Positions 22,531 to 32,908 of a stretch of 64,000 nucleotides of DNA are shown here, piece after piece. The position numbers and the translations under genes are program-made. The stretch's first letter is position 1; every line of letters begins with the position of its first letter. Below the pieces are notes generated by a model. That model did no database searches. It worked only from the letters and a program-made list of their open reading frames with translations, and was not told the DNA's origin. The stretch is taken from the NCBI GenBank assembly GCA_900239685.1, contig OENT01000577.1, positions 1 through 64,000 on the forward strand, in the 5' to 3' direction. The DNA is from Rotaria macrura. Lineage: Eukaryota > Rotifera > Eurotatoria > Philodinida > Philodinidae.

Positions 22531-24987
22531 CTAATTGCTTTTTTTACTACTGTAACTACCAGCAGATGTTAAAGGTTGGTCAACAACTGTTTCATCATTT
22601 TCTGATTTACCATTCGTTAAACCTTGTTGTTTTTGTTTGAGCTTATTAGGAACTTTCGGTGAGGCCACAGCTGTTGGACGTGCACTACGTTGTTCACGTC
22701 GACGACGCATATGAAACTAAATTATGATAAGAAATGTTGAACTATATTGATTCCCGAAAATTCTACTATTAGAAATTTTTTCTGTATAATCACAATGATA
22801 TTCAATTCATAATCTTCGGATATTTTAACTTTTCAAATAGTAACTACGATTCTATGATCTTGCCTTCGTATCTGCAGGTTTTCTTTAGATAGTTCATATC
22901 GTGCAAATGTGAGAGTTTGTATATTTATATCGAGGAAAATGACATGAAATGATGAGCTGATGTTCGAGAAATCTATCAACCAAGTGACGATCGATTGCTT
23001 TGCAATTTAATTGATACAGACTAGAAGAATTGAATATTATTTCGTAGATCCTTTCAAATAATTTTAAAGATGCATCGAACATTTCTTGAGCATAAATTCC
23101 GGTCTCCCGAACTTACACTCTATCAGACGATTTTAGGATCTTCTGCATTCTTTTTTTTCGTCTCGAGAAAGGGAAAAAACAGAAATTTTCTTTTGTTTTT
23201 TGCTTACTTGAATGAAATTCCAAACAAGCCAAAATTGTAAAACACCGGTAGCAACAAGTGTAAATAGACGAACAGTAGGTGTATTGAAATTTGAAATAAT
23301 TATCGATTCATTTAATGTACCGTTATTTTCATTTGAATGCGTTATTGATGTTGTTGTAAATGTTATTTTATTAATCGAAGAAGCTTTTAGACCAAACCAA
23401 AACGTTAACCATGCTAAAACAACAGATGCAAGACGACCGATAACAAAGATAATATTCCAAGTTTTAAATAAATATTGTGATACTAATTTAGCTGTTGTTG
23501 AGCCAGTTTTAGTTGTAGCATAAAAATGAGCAAGACGAGATGCATGATAACATATTTCTATGAAATAATGTAATGTTAATAGAACGAGTGATATACGCCA
23601 GAAACGTGTTAAATAAGCATAGAGAATTGTTATTAGATATAAACTTGTATAAACAACACGAGCTGGTATATCTTCTTTTCGAACTTTTTGTAAGTATAAT
23701 TCAGGAAAATTATGGAGCCAATAGGAAAGTTGAATAATAAAATAGAGTTTTGTCCATGTTGCCATTCCCGTATATGGATAATCACGCCAAAGATATTCTA
23801 AACCTGAACGTAAATATTCTTCATCATTGAATAACATAAATCCCCATAGCACACTAACAACATAGAATAAAATAAGTTGACCAGATTCGAAAAATTTTGC
23901 ATTCTTAGATTTTGATAAATGTAATTTTTTATATAATTTATCCAAAACATATTCTTGCCATATTGCATGAGCTGTTATACAGATAAGTGTATAGGAGAAA
24001 AGCATTGCCAAATCTTTATAACCATAGTTAAACAACGGTGGTGGTGAAGCATTGAATGAATCAAAACTTGTTACATTATGACGAGGACCAAAAAATGCCG
24101 TACAATAAGGCGATGTTGCATGAATTAATGTACCTAATGCTACAATCATAAGAATGCCACAAGCAATATCACCTAAAAAACGAATACAGTTTTCTTTTTG
24201 AAACTCATAGTTGGCATATACAAGAAAGTGTTTGTTGAAACGAAGAAAACTTAACTAATAGATAAAGTTCGACTCGAGAGAATACTATATACATAAGGAG
24301 GACCCCTCAAAAAGAAAAAGATACACATTTTGAATGCCGACAAATTCGCGGAAAAGACAGGAAAGGAAAACACTGAATAAAAAAAAATTAGAATAGAAAA
24401 GCTATTAAAATGAAAACGTCGAATGGTGCTATCAGATGTGCCCCGAACCGACAAACATTGGGGCGAGCATAGAGAACGAGACTGTATATTTTCGAACTAG
24501 TATTGGCCATTTAGAATAGTTAAAAATTGTCTTCCTCTTCGTCTAGTCTATAGTAGTTTATTGTTAAAGTAAATTATGCATATTTATCGTAGGTACAGTG
24601 CACAATATCGTTTCTAATGAAGAATAAAGCTAAACCATGACTTGTGCATAACAAAAAAGATTTGAAACGATTCAGAAGAGATAAATTCAATGTAAACTTC
24701 TAAACATTTTCCTTTTCCACCAAATCCGAGATACCGGTACAATAGAAATGTATCATGTAAATTATGTGTGTATTAAACATATTCTAAGACCTTACGAACA
24801 ATAGCCTAACGCTATGAGCTTATTTTTCTATTGAGAATGTTCATAATTCATTTCAATATTGATCAATAGAAATAGAATTAGTTGTTTCTATTAAAATCTT
24901 ACCATGATTTTGAATAAGATATTCTTGACTAAGAATGGGAGGATTTTTTGTGCCGGATTTTTTCTTGAGTGCCGGTGGTGGTGGCAT
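22531..24987 (-). CDS. TRAM1: Translocating chain-associated membrane protein (TRAM), 3 exons
   Basis: TRAM is a multi-spanning ER protein with a TLC domain that helps nascent chains move from the Sec61 channel into or across the membrane. Exons in coding order are 24987-24903, 24172-23208 and 22716-22531. All joins are GT-AG and in frame, giving 411 aa; human TRAM1 is 374. The N-terminus reads MPPPPALKKKSGTKNPPILS, then QEYLIQNHGDI, close to the family's LSHEFVLQNHADI. The middle exon carries most membrane spans and TLC-type HNFPELYLQKVRKEDIPAR. The C-terminus is a basic tail (MRRRREQRSARP) like the vertebrate LRRWREHSA tail. A serine/threonine-rich luminal loop near the end of exon 2 is longer than usual. 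Its start codon is 148 bp from that of PEPCK on the other strand. Confidence 0.92.
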
Positions 24988-25135
24988 AATGATATTGTAT
25001 AGTATGTAAAGTATGGAAGAAAAATACAAAAAATAACAAACTATCTAAAATATGAAAAGAAAAAAAACGAACAACAGCCGTATTGATTTTTTCAATATCT
25101 TTCTAGATTTCAATCAATAAATAGAAAAATAAACA
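24988..25135. promoter_or_regulatory. Shared head-to-head promoter region, TRAM / PEPCK
   Basis: Only 148 bp separate the start codons of TRAM (-) and PEPCK (+), so both 5' UTRs and core promoters must lie here unless distant 5' exons exist. The interval is A-rich with no obvious TATA pair. Coordinated expression is an inference. Confidence 0.5.
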
Positions 25136-27421
25136 ATGGAAGCTTTTCTCTATGCAAATAACCAACTTGATATTCTTCCATCGAAAATACGTGAATATGT
25201 TGAAGAAAAAATAAAACTATGTCAACCATGTAACTTTCATCTTTGCGATGGAAGCGATGAAGAAAATCAACAATTACTCGATGCTATGGAACTATCAGGT
25301 GTTATTCGACGTCTTAAAAAATATAAGAATTGGTAAGAAAAATTTATCAAAAAGAGATATCGTTCATGGAATGACTAGATTCGTATACTTTTTCTAGTTA
25401 TATTGCTACAACTGATCCACGTGATGTAGCACGTGTTGAATCTCGTACAGTAATTTGTACGAAAAATATGAATGATATTATTTCAACACCCAAATCTGGT
25501 TTTCCTACAATAACAGATCCAAATCTACCGAAGAATCTCAAAACAACACCATTAGGTAATTGGATGGATACAGATGAAATGTTGGACATTCTTGAAAAAC
25601 GTTTTCATGGTTGTATGCGTGGTCGTACACTCTATATCATACCATATATGATGGGACCATATCAAAGTCCATATTCAAAAGTTGCTGTAGAATTAACCGA
25701 TTCACCATATGTTGTTGTATCTATGCGCATAATGACCCGTATGAGTTCCAGCATATTAAAAGAAATAAAAACTTCCGATGGTTCGGATATTGTTAAATGT
25801 CTTCATTCTGTTGGTGTACCATTACCAACAGAGAAGCAAGTATATCCAACATGGCCATGTAATCCTGAACAAACATTGATAACACACTTTCCAGAACGAA
25901 ACGAAATAATGAGTTTTGGCAGTGGTTATGGAGGAAATTCTCTATGTGGAAAAAAATGTCTAGCTCTACGCATAGGAAGTTCATTAGCAAAACGAGAAGG
26001 TTGGTTAGCTGAACATATGCTTGTAAGTAATTCAAAGAGAAAAAAAAATGATATGATATGTTGTTTTGGCTTGTCTTACGTTTATTATTATTAATAAATA
26101 GATTATGGGTGTAACAAATCCTGCTGGTATTAAGAAATATTTTGCAGCTGCTTTTCCCAGGTAGGAAGAAAACAAATCATTAGATTTATTGAACATGAAA
26201 ATGTTTATACTATTTCTTTTCTATTCTAATTGTTTTAGTGCTTGTGGTAAAACTAATTTAGCTATGCTTCGTCCAATGGGAATTCCTGGATATAAAGTTG
26301 AATGTGTTGGTAAGAAGTTTAGATGAAAATTATTGAATGTATGTAAAAAATCAAATTCATTTTGTTTAGGTGATGATATTGCATGGATGCATTTTGATGA
26401 TGATGGTCGTTTACGAGCTATAAATCCTGAATTTGGATTTTTTGGTGTTGCACCCGGTACAAGTAAATCAACAAATCCAATTGCATTAGGTAAATAATAA
26501 GGATAGAAAGAGACATGTTATAGACAATATTTTGTTAGATATGGTACATGAAAATACAATATTTACAAATGTTGCCGAAACAAGTGATGGTGATGTCTAT
26601 TGGGAAGGTATCGGTGAGGATATCGATGGTCTACATGAAACATTCATACGTTCATGGAAAAATAAACGATGGTCAATCGATTTAGGTGAGCCAGCTGCTC
26701 ATCCTAATAGTCGGTAAGACACATATTTTCGAAAAGTCTTCTCATTTCATAAAATAATCATAATTTTGATTCCAGTTTTTGTACATCAATTAAACAATGT
26801 TCAATACTTGATCCGGAATGGAATAATCCACAAGGTGTACCTATTGAAGCCATCATATTCGGTGGTCGACGACCTGCAGGTGTACCATTGATTTACGAAG
26901 CATTCAATTGGCAACATGGTGTATTTGTTGGTGCAAGTATGAGATCAGAAGCTACAGCAGCTGCAGAATTTAAAGGTAAAGAGATCATGCATGATCCATT
27001 TGCCATGCGACCATTTTTCGGTTATAATTTTGGTCATTATCTGTCACATTGGTTATCATTCGGGAAAAGATCCGATGTGCATCTACCAAAAATTTATCAT
27101 GTCAATTGGTTTCTTAAGAATAAACAAACAAATGAATTTCTATGGCCAGGCTTCGGTGAAAATATTCGTGTTATCGATTGGATATTTCGTCGTTTGACAA
27201 AACAAGTTTCAGCATGTAAAACACCTATTGGTTTAATACCAAATCTAAATGATTTACGTGGTGAAGAAATTAATCCAATGTTATTTGAAATATCTGTTGA
27301 ATTTTGGAATAATGAATGTAAAGATATACGAAAATATTTTGAAGAAAATGTTAATACAAATGTACCCGATGAAATATGGGCAGAATTAAGTAATCTTGAA
27401 AAACGTCTAACGAATTCATGA
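25136..27421 (+). CDS. PCK1: Phosphoenolpyruvate carboxykinase (GTP), 7 exons
   Basis: PEPCK converts oxaloacetate plus GTP to phosphoenolpyruvate, CO2 and GDP, the committed step of gluconeogenesis. Exons: 25136-25332, 25398-26022, 26102-26160, 26239-26309, 26370-26489, 26539-26713 and 26776-27421. Together they give 630 aa, against 622 for human PCK1. Key features are present: the GTP P-loop with the reactive cysteine ([11 protein letters not shown], split by an intron), metal-binding GDDIAWM, the substrate-site ESRTV and [13 protein letters not shown], the lid region [13 protein letters not shown], and [11 protein letters not shown]. The N-terminus is short and lacks a mitochondrial presequence, so the enzyme is probably cytosolic. 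Introns are 50-80 bp. Overall conservation leaves little doubt about function. Confidence 0.97.
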
Positions 27422-27676
27422 TAACATTCTGGTGACATTTTCTAATTCTCTATGTTTATACGAGTTATTTATCGATTACACTATTCTTTTTCTTTCTATT
27501 ATTACAGAAGTAAAACATAAGATAATGGTGATGAGTCTGTATGTGTGCTTTTTTTTCTTTCTGCGTTTTTTTTTCGAAATAAAGAAATGCACATTCTATT
27601 TAACACTGAATTCTATACATACAAATATTAATCGTGTGTGTGCGCGCGTTTGAGTATGTCTGTATTTTAAAGATAC

Positions 27677-29585
27677 TTAAGCATCACTTTCGGCTGCTGT
27701 TGTATGAACAATAGGCGATGGTGGACTATCACCATTTTTCAATGATTGATTTGGATGTGTTTTAATTGGTGATGTTTGTTGTTGCATTATTGTTGTCACA
27801 TCTTGATTAACGCCTTGAATCGGCACAATTAAATTATCCTTAGGAATAAGACCATAACGTAGAGCAAATACAGTGAAACGACGACAAAGATGTGTACGTC
27901 CTTCGAATTCATCATATATAGGACGATGATGATAGTATGCATGAGAAAATATTCGATAGATACGACGACATACACTGCCTAATTTTGAAATTGATGTTTC
28001 TTTGATTGAAATTCTAGAACATGAATAAAATAAGATGATTATTAATTATTATTATCAAGGTAGAATAGGCAATAGCTATCCGTTATATTAACAAGTCTAG
28101 AATGTATGAAACTCGTTTACGAATTGCATGCTTTGTTGTAACTCATAAGAATTTATCATTGTGTACGTTCTATTCGATAGAAAATGATTCGAAAAATATT
28201 TTTATCTTCTACTACTCAATAGAATTGGGTAACTCGATCTATAGAAAATTTATTGATTTGAACGGCACGTTTACACTTTCAAAATTTATTGTATAAAGAT
28301 CTTTGAAATTCAACATCAGAACCATCAAAATTTTATCCTAGTGTTAATACTAATTGTACAGTAAAACAGATGAAAAATGCAATCGATTTTATACATTTGT
28401 TTTCAAAATATCGGAGAGTTCAAATAACAAAACTACTAATTACCAGCGAAGATCAAAACTTATATAATATATATATATATATACATACGAGTCATACATC
28501 TACAATCTGTTTGGAATATGTTGCTTCTGCATCATAGTCAATGTTATATATTTACTCTTCTCAAATTTCTTAGTATTATCATCATTCCACAAGCTTATAA
28601 GTAGTTCTAAAAAAATGCAAATTTTTTCTAATCGATCTGACATTTGACTCTTCGTGTAGCTTTCTAATAAACATTTGTTAAATATTAAACGATGATTAAA
28701 AAAAAGACGATATATTGTGTTTCTGTCAGACGAAAACAACTCATTATTTTTGTGTCACATACTCAATCTGAACAAGTAAGGTAATTTATACACAAGAAAA
28801 GTATAAGGAATTAACACGTTCTCATGTATCTATTCTCGGATACTGTGAAAATTCTATTACGATACGAATGGTTTTTCATCAAAGCTACAATAGAAAATCG
28901 AACAGATAGTTTGAAAATACGCACATTAGTCACATTTTATTCTAGTTGAAGAAGAAAAAAGTTAATTACCGGCTTGGAAAATATTTATTGCTGTTCAATA
29001 ATGAAGCAGCACCATCGAGTGTATGTCGTGTATAATCGATGGCTGGACACTAAAAGAATTTCATTCTTTAACAATAATGTATTCTATATTAGTCTATTGT
29101 CTTTACTTCTTTTGGATTTTTATGAGCAGCACATAAAAATATCCATTGTTCGGTTGCTGTCATTTGTGAACATGTATCGGGTAAACATTCTTTCTAAGTA
29201 AGAATAAAAATGATTATTTCATATAGCTTGATCAAAATAGAAAATCAAGCAGTATATACTTGTAAAAGAACAGTTAAATCATTCAATTCAAGACAAAATT
29301 GTCTTAAATGTTCATATTTCCAAACACCTTCATCTTGTTGATCAGGTGCTTGCAAGATAAAATCAACATCCGATGGATTACGTCGTATCGATTGTTGAAT
29401 ATACTATTGAAAAAAATAGAAATATTGATTTTACTCAATAAAAATTCTCTTATTACTTGTTGAATGTGATAGAGTGAATCCATATTATCTGATGTTTCTT
29501 CGGGCCAATGACACCAATCTTTTGCTTTTGTACCAGGTCGATTACGGCGTAATGGTAATTTCGTATTCATTTGTAGATCAGTCAT
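27677..29585 (-). CDS. MOB4: MOB4 / phocein, STRIPAK subunit, 5 exons
   Basis: MOB4 is a Mob-family scaffold of the STRIPAK phosphatase-kinase complex, linked to vesicle traffic and Hippo signalling. Exons in coding order are 29585-29457, 29403-29260, 29193-29107, 29049-28970 and 28013-27677. All are in frame, giving 258 aa; human is 225. Hallmarks are [31 protein letters not shown], the zinc-site [38 protein letters not shown], and [20 protein letters not shown] with the second half of the zinc site. After KDNLIVPI the tail is about 40 residues longer than in vertebrates and rich in Gln, Pro and Ser. Intron 4 is 956 bp and contains an (AT)n run near 28459-28482. A TTTCAG just before the ATG suggests a 5' UTR intron. 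PEPCK ends 255 bp away on the opposite strand. Confidence 0.95.
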
Positions 29586-29762
29586 ATCTGAAATGTAAAT
29601 AAAACACACTAAACGACAACGTAAGACAACAGACACAAAACAATCGCAGCAATACGTATATGACATATCTTTTCTTTTTTTCCTGTAAATATATCTGTGC
29701 ATACTTATTGATTTAATATCTCAAGATAGGAATGGAGATTCGGCAGAATATATTTGATAAGA

Positions 29763-30083
29763 TTATATGACTAGTTTTAATTTCTCTATTAGTTCATCAA
29801 TTGATTTGACTACGATCCAATAATTTGCTAAATCTCGATTTAAAAATTTTGCTTTGAACATATTCTCAAATAATTCTAATAATGGATCATAGAATCCGTC
29901 GAGATTAACGATAAATATTGGTAAACTAATTAAAGCTAGACGCTTCCACGTTATAGCTTCCACTAATTCTTCGAGTGTTCCGGTACCACCTGGTAATGCG
30001 ATAAGACCATCGGAATTCATCATCATGCCATGTTTCCGTATATGCATTGTTTCGACTTCATGAACTTCTGTCAATGGGATCAT
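29763..30083 (-). pseudogene. LOG-family C-terminal half, motif-intact copy
   Basis: The 106-codon frame matches the second half of LOG/TIGR00730 Rossmann-fold proteins (cytokinin-type nucleotide phosphoribohydrolases in plants and microbes). It has LTEVHEVETMHIRKHGMM, the catalytic PGGTGTLEEL and the WKRLALISLP helix. The first half of the fold is absent. An in-frame stop directly precedes its ATG, so it cannot be joined in frame to the phase-1 donor of the LOG first-half exon at 32516-32750. It is therefore either a detached exon or a truncated protein. The motif itself has not decayed, implying recent loss or unseen splicing. LOG genes are uncommon in animals; bacterial or algal origin is inferred. 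Confidence 0.7.
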
Positions 30084-30174
30084 TCAATCTAGACGTCTGC
30101 ATATGAAATTTTCTTATGGAAAATTACATTAGCCAAAGATCAATCTACAAAACAAAAGCAACAGTTAATTTAAC

Positions 30175-30455
30175 AGTTTTAATTTCTCAATTGATTTATA
30201 GATGGTAATATACTTGTCTAAAGCATTACCAATAAAACGTTCGTTTCACATATTGTCAAATAATTTTATCCATGGTTTATAAAATTCATCAAGATTTATA
30301 AGATATATAGGTATATGAATCAGATCAAGACGCTTCCAATTTAGATTTTCCATTGTTTCTATACCAGCTGGTAATGCAACTATGCAATCCGAATTTCTCA
30401 TCATTTCGTACTGACGAATATGTAATTTTTCAACTTCGTGTACCTCTGTCAATGG
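30175..30455 (-). pseudogene. Degenerate duplicate of the LOG C-terminal half
   Basis: This is a second, diverged copy of the neighbouring exon (MTEVHEVEKLHIRQYEMM matches LTEVHEVETMHIRKHGMM). The catalytic PGGTGTLEEL has become PAGIETMEN, four codons before the NWKRL helix are missing, and an in-frame stop follows LFDNM, before the original end. Unlike its neighbour, it has an AG (at CGAAGAG, about 30455) from which the frame could continue the LOG first-half exon. It is probably an inactive product of local exon duplication. Confidence 0.7.
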
Positions 30456-30693
30456 AACTCTTCGATGCCAACGTCAGTATTCATTTTCAAATTGACAACA
30501 CGAGACAGAATAGAAGAAACATTGAAGAAATCAATTTCGTCGACATTCAAGTAGTTTCATTCGTTCCTATCATTTCCCATTGGTGACTGTTTCCCTTTGT
30601 TCTTACTATCGTCGAATAGCATTTCAGAAAACAGACACTATTCAATAATGAGGAAACATCTGTGAAAAAAAAATGATTTCTTAGAATTTCTAT

Positions 30694-30765
30694 GCCCGAG
30701 GACAGAATTGAACTGTCGACCCCTGGTTTACTAGACCAGTGCTCTAGCCACTGAGCCACACGGGC
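30694..30765 (-). tRNA. tRNA-Thr (AGU anticodon)
   Basis: The minus strand folds into a standard cloverleaf of 72 nt. The acceptor is GCCCGTG/CTCGGGC with one mismatch, and the D arm is GCTC..GAGC. The anticodon stem is CTGGT/ACCAG with loop CTAGTAA, giving anticodon AGT. The T arm is GACAG-TTCAATT-CTGTC. No intron is present. A T-rich run downstream on the minus strand (30667-30672) can terminate pol III. It sits between the LOG 5' exon and the LOG 3' copies. Confidence 0.93.
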
Positions 30766-32515
30766 GCACTTTTCCTCCGCTGGTGTTCTTTAATTCATTT
30801 GGCTAATTACGTGCAAGGTTGGTTACCGAAATATGTCTATACTTTGAACCAATGTTAAAGATTAGCAATTTTTTCGTGTATCCACTGAGGAATCATTATT
30901 TTAACATGGACACTGTCGTTCATTCATTGGATGCTTCTCATTATTTCATTGATTTATTCCATGCATATTTTCGGTCTAATAAAGATTGGACGAAAAATTA
31001 TGATTTTTCGTATTCTCTGCTCTCTATTCGGTTGAATGAGAAACAATAACATGTTAGACATGTAAAACAAACGATTGTTGACATAGCGCTTGAATTAATA
31101 TTCTGATAATCGGGAATCAGTGAATCATAAATTTTCAATGTTATGCATCGAATAAGCAATACACTACAAGAAAAAAAAACTCGTTGACAAGAGTTGTATG
31201 GTTAGAAGCTAACCATATTTCGAAAATTTGGCTAAAAATATTCACAATGGAATTCGTACATTCGACTTAGGTTAATCGTGAATGATATTTATATATTTTA
31301 TATGGCCCATTAGAATAATCAATTTCTTTTCCTTCAATCGAATAGCATTGATGTCATTCATTTTCAATAGTGTAAAACATACGTTGAAAGATGTACAAGG
31401 TTAAGATCCTGGGGTATTGGATTACGCCTAAATTTGATTGGCATGCGATGATAATTAGAACAATTACCGAAATAAGACAAAGAATAGCTAAAGTAAATTC
31501 ACTTACACTTGACGGTACTGCATCTGCAACACTGACAAAATCCTTTTTTCAGTACTATGTGTTACCCTTATTTACTTGCTTATGTATATTGCTTCCACTA
31601 TTTACTCGGAAAACAACAAAATGACCTTTCTCATTGCTGTTACGTGTCACTGAAAAGAATGATTCACTGTACTCAATGGCCAGATAACTTTTTGGCGTAT
31701 ATAGTGGATGAAATTTCACTCCATGGAAAAATAATTTAAATACCTGAATAGATATATGGATGCTCTGACAGAATCGATTGACGGCGAACTTATGTTGAAT
31801 CAAGCTAACATGAACGAATTTAGAAAAATGTCGATTCATATCTCATTTTTTCCCATTAAAGGATTACACGTCATGCTTGTTCATAGAGTACGGACTAGAG
31901 GATATGCCTGTGTTGTAACATTTCCCGATGGCTTTTCTATTTTCGTTTGTCCTTCTGTTCGACGCGCTTTCGTTTTCTTCATTTTTGCTGCTACCCCTGT
32001 ATACACGTGCTATTGTACCTGTGCCGGTTTCTTTCTTTTTATCTCATTTTTCTTCTCTTTGTTTCCTTCAATATCTCTTCTTTTCTTTCTGTATTGTTAG
32101 AACTGTTTAGTCACACTTATTGCTAAATAAAAAAAGAAGAGTTAGATCCTACGGATACTAGAATTGTGAATCTACACGACAATATATTTCATGTCTACGT
32201 GATTCGTAGGATTTCAAGGAATAGAAAACTAATTTGACAGTTCTCGTACGAATGATTTGTAAATGTGTGCTCCTCATAATCTCGGTATCTTTGTCTATAA
32301 CGCCTGAAACTATTAAACCACACAATGCAAGATCGTCCTATGATATCTGACGGAAGAAAGTGATATACAATTTGACTGAGAAGATGAACAAGATACTTAC
32401 GTTTGTTCAACAAAGTTGTCAGTCGTTTCGAATAGCAATGCTTCAATTTCAACTTAATTTTGTACTTTAATCAGTTCTCGTCTATTTCGTATGTCCTTTT
32501 TGAGAAATTTCTAAC
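30766..32515. other. Non-coding interval between LOG first-half exon and tRNA-Thr
   Basis: Apart from the LINE relic at 31391-31830 I see nothing supported. Frames at 30819-31049 and 31756-32100 show no family signature; the second is dominated by a T-rich stretch. Confidence 0.45.
31391..31830 (+). mobile_element. LINE (non-LTR retrotransposon) reverse-transcriptase relic
   Basis: The frame from 31391 reads KILGYWITPKFDWHAMI, then RTITEIRQRIAKVNSL and SFFQYYVLPLF. This resembles the LGV.LD..L.W..HI...I.KI..R pattern at the C-terminal side of LINE reverse transcriptases. After about 31620 the similarity continues weakly in another frame (RMIHCTQWPDNF), so at least one frameshift is present. 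Only this 3' fragment remains, with no endonuclease or poly-A tail. It lies in the LOG first intron or intergenic space. Confidence 0.5.
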
Positions 32516-32750
32516 CAGGATGAAGTGCTTCAGTTTTCATAAATTTTGGTATCCATCCAATAACTTTTCCTTGAGCATTGAGTGCTCCATCGGCTACAGC
32601 ACCCATAACACCTTTTTCAGCTCCACCATAGACAACAGTTATATCCATTTGAGCAAGCGCTTCGCCTAGTTGTCGGCCAGCATCTAAATATTTTCTATCA
32701 CATACATCGCTCGATGCACAATAGACGCATATACGTTTTGATGATGTCAT
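32516..32750 (-). CDS. LOG-family N-terminal half (first coding exon)
   Basis: The start is the ATG at 32750. The 78 codons read MTSSKRICVYCASSDVCDR, followed by LDAGRQLGEALAQ, DITVVYGGAEKGVMGAVADG and VIGWIPKFMKTEALHPG. This is the nucleotide-binding first half of TIGR00730/LOG proteins, with no sign of decay. A GT donor (GTTAGA, phase 1) follows HPG. The expected partner exon should begin near LTEVHEVE. Two candidate copies lie 2-2.7 kb downstream but neither makes an intact enzyme with it (see those entries). Homologues release nucleobases from nucleoside monophosphates. Horizontal origin is inferred. Its start is 159 bp from the end of SYS1 on the same strand. Confidence 0.75.
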
Positions 32751-32908
32751 CAATTAAATCAAAAAAAACAAAACAAAAATCAAAATATATTTTCAATTAA
32801 GAAATGTTTTTAATTTATGTTCATAAAATATAAAAAGAAATAGATATACAAAGATGTACATCTATTGATATATGAATATGTATACACATATATATATATA
32901 TATTTTTT

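Noticed and set aside
23212-23523. 103-codon plus-strand frame
   Set aside because: It lies antisense to the well-supported TRAM exon.
29763-30455. Tandem LOG genes working as a pair
   Set aside because: Both pieces lack the N-terminal half of the fold, and one has lost the catalytic motif and has a premature stop.
30819-31049. 76-codon plus-strand frame
   Set aside because: No domain, no neighbouring exon and no conserved motif; probably chance in AT-rich DNA.
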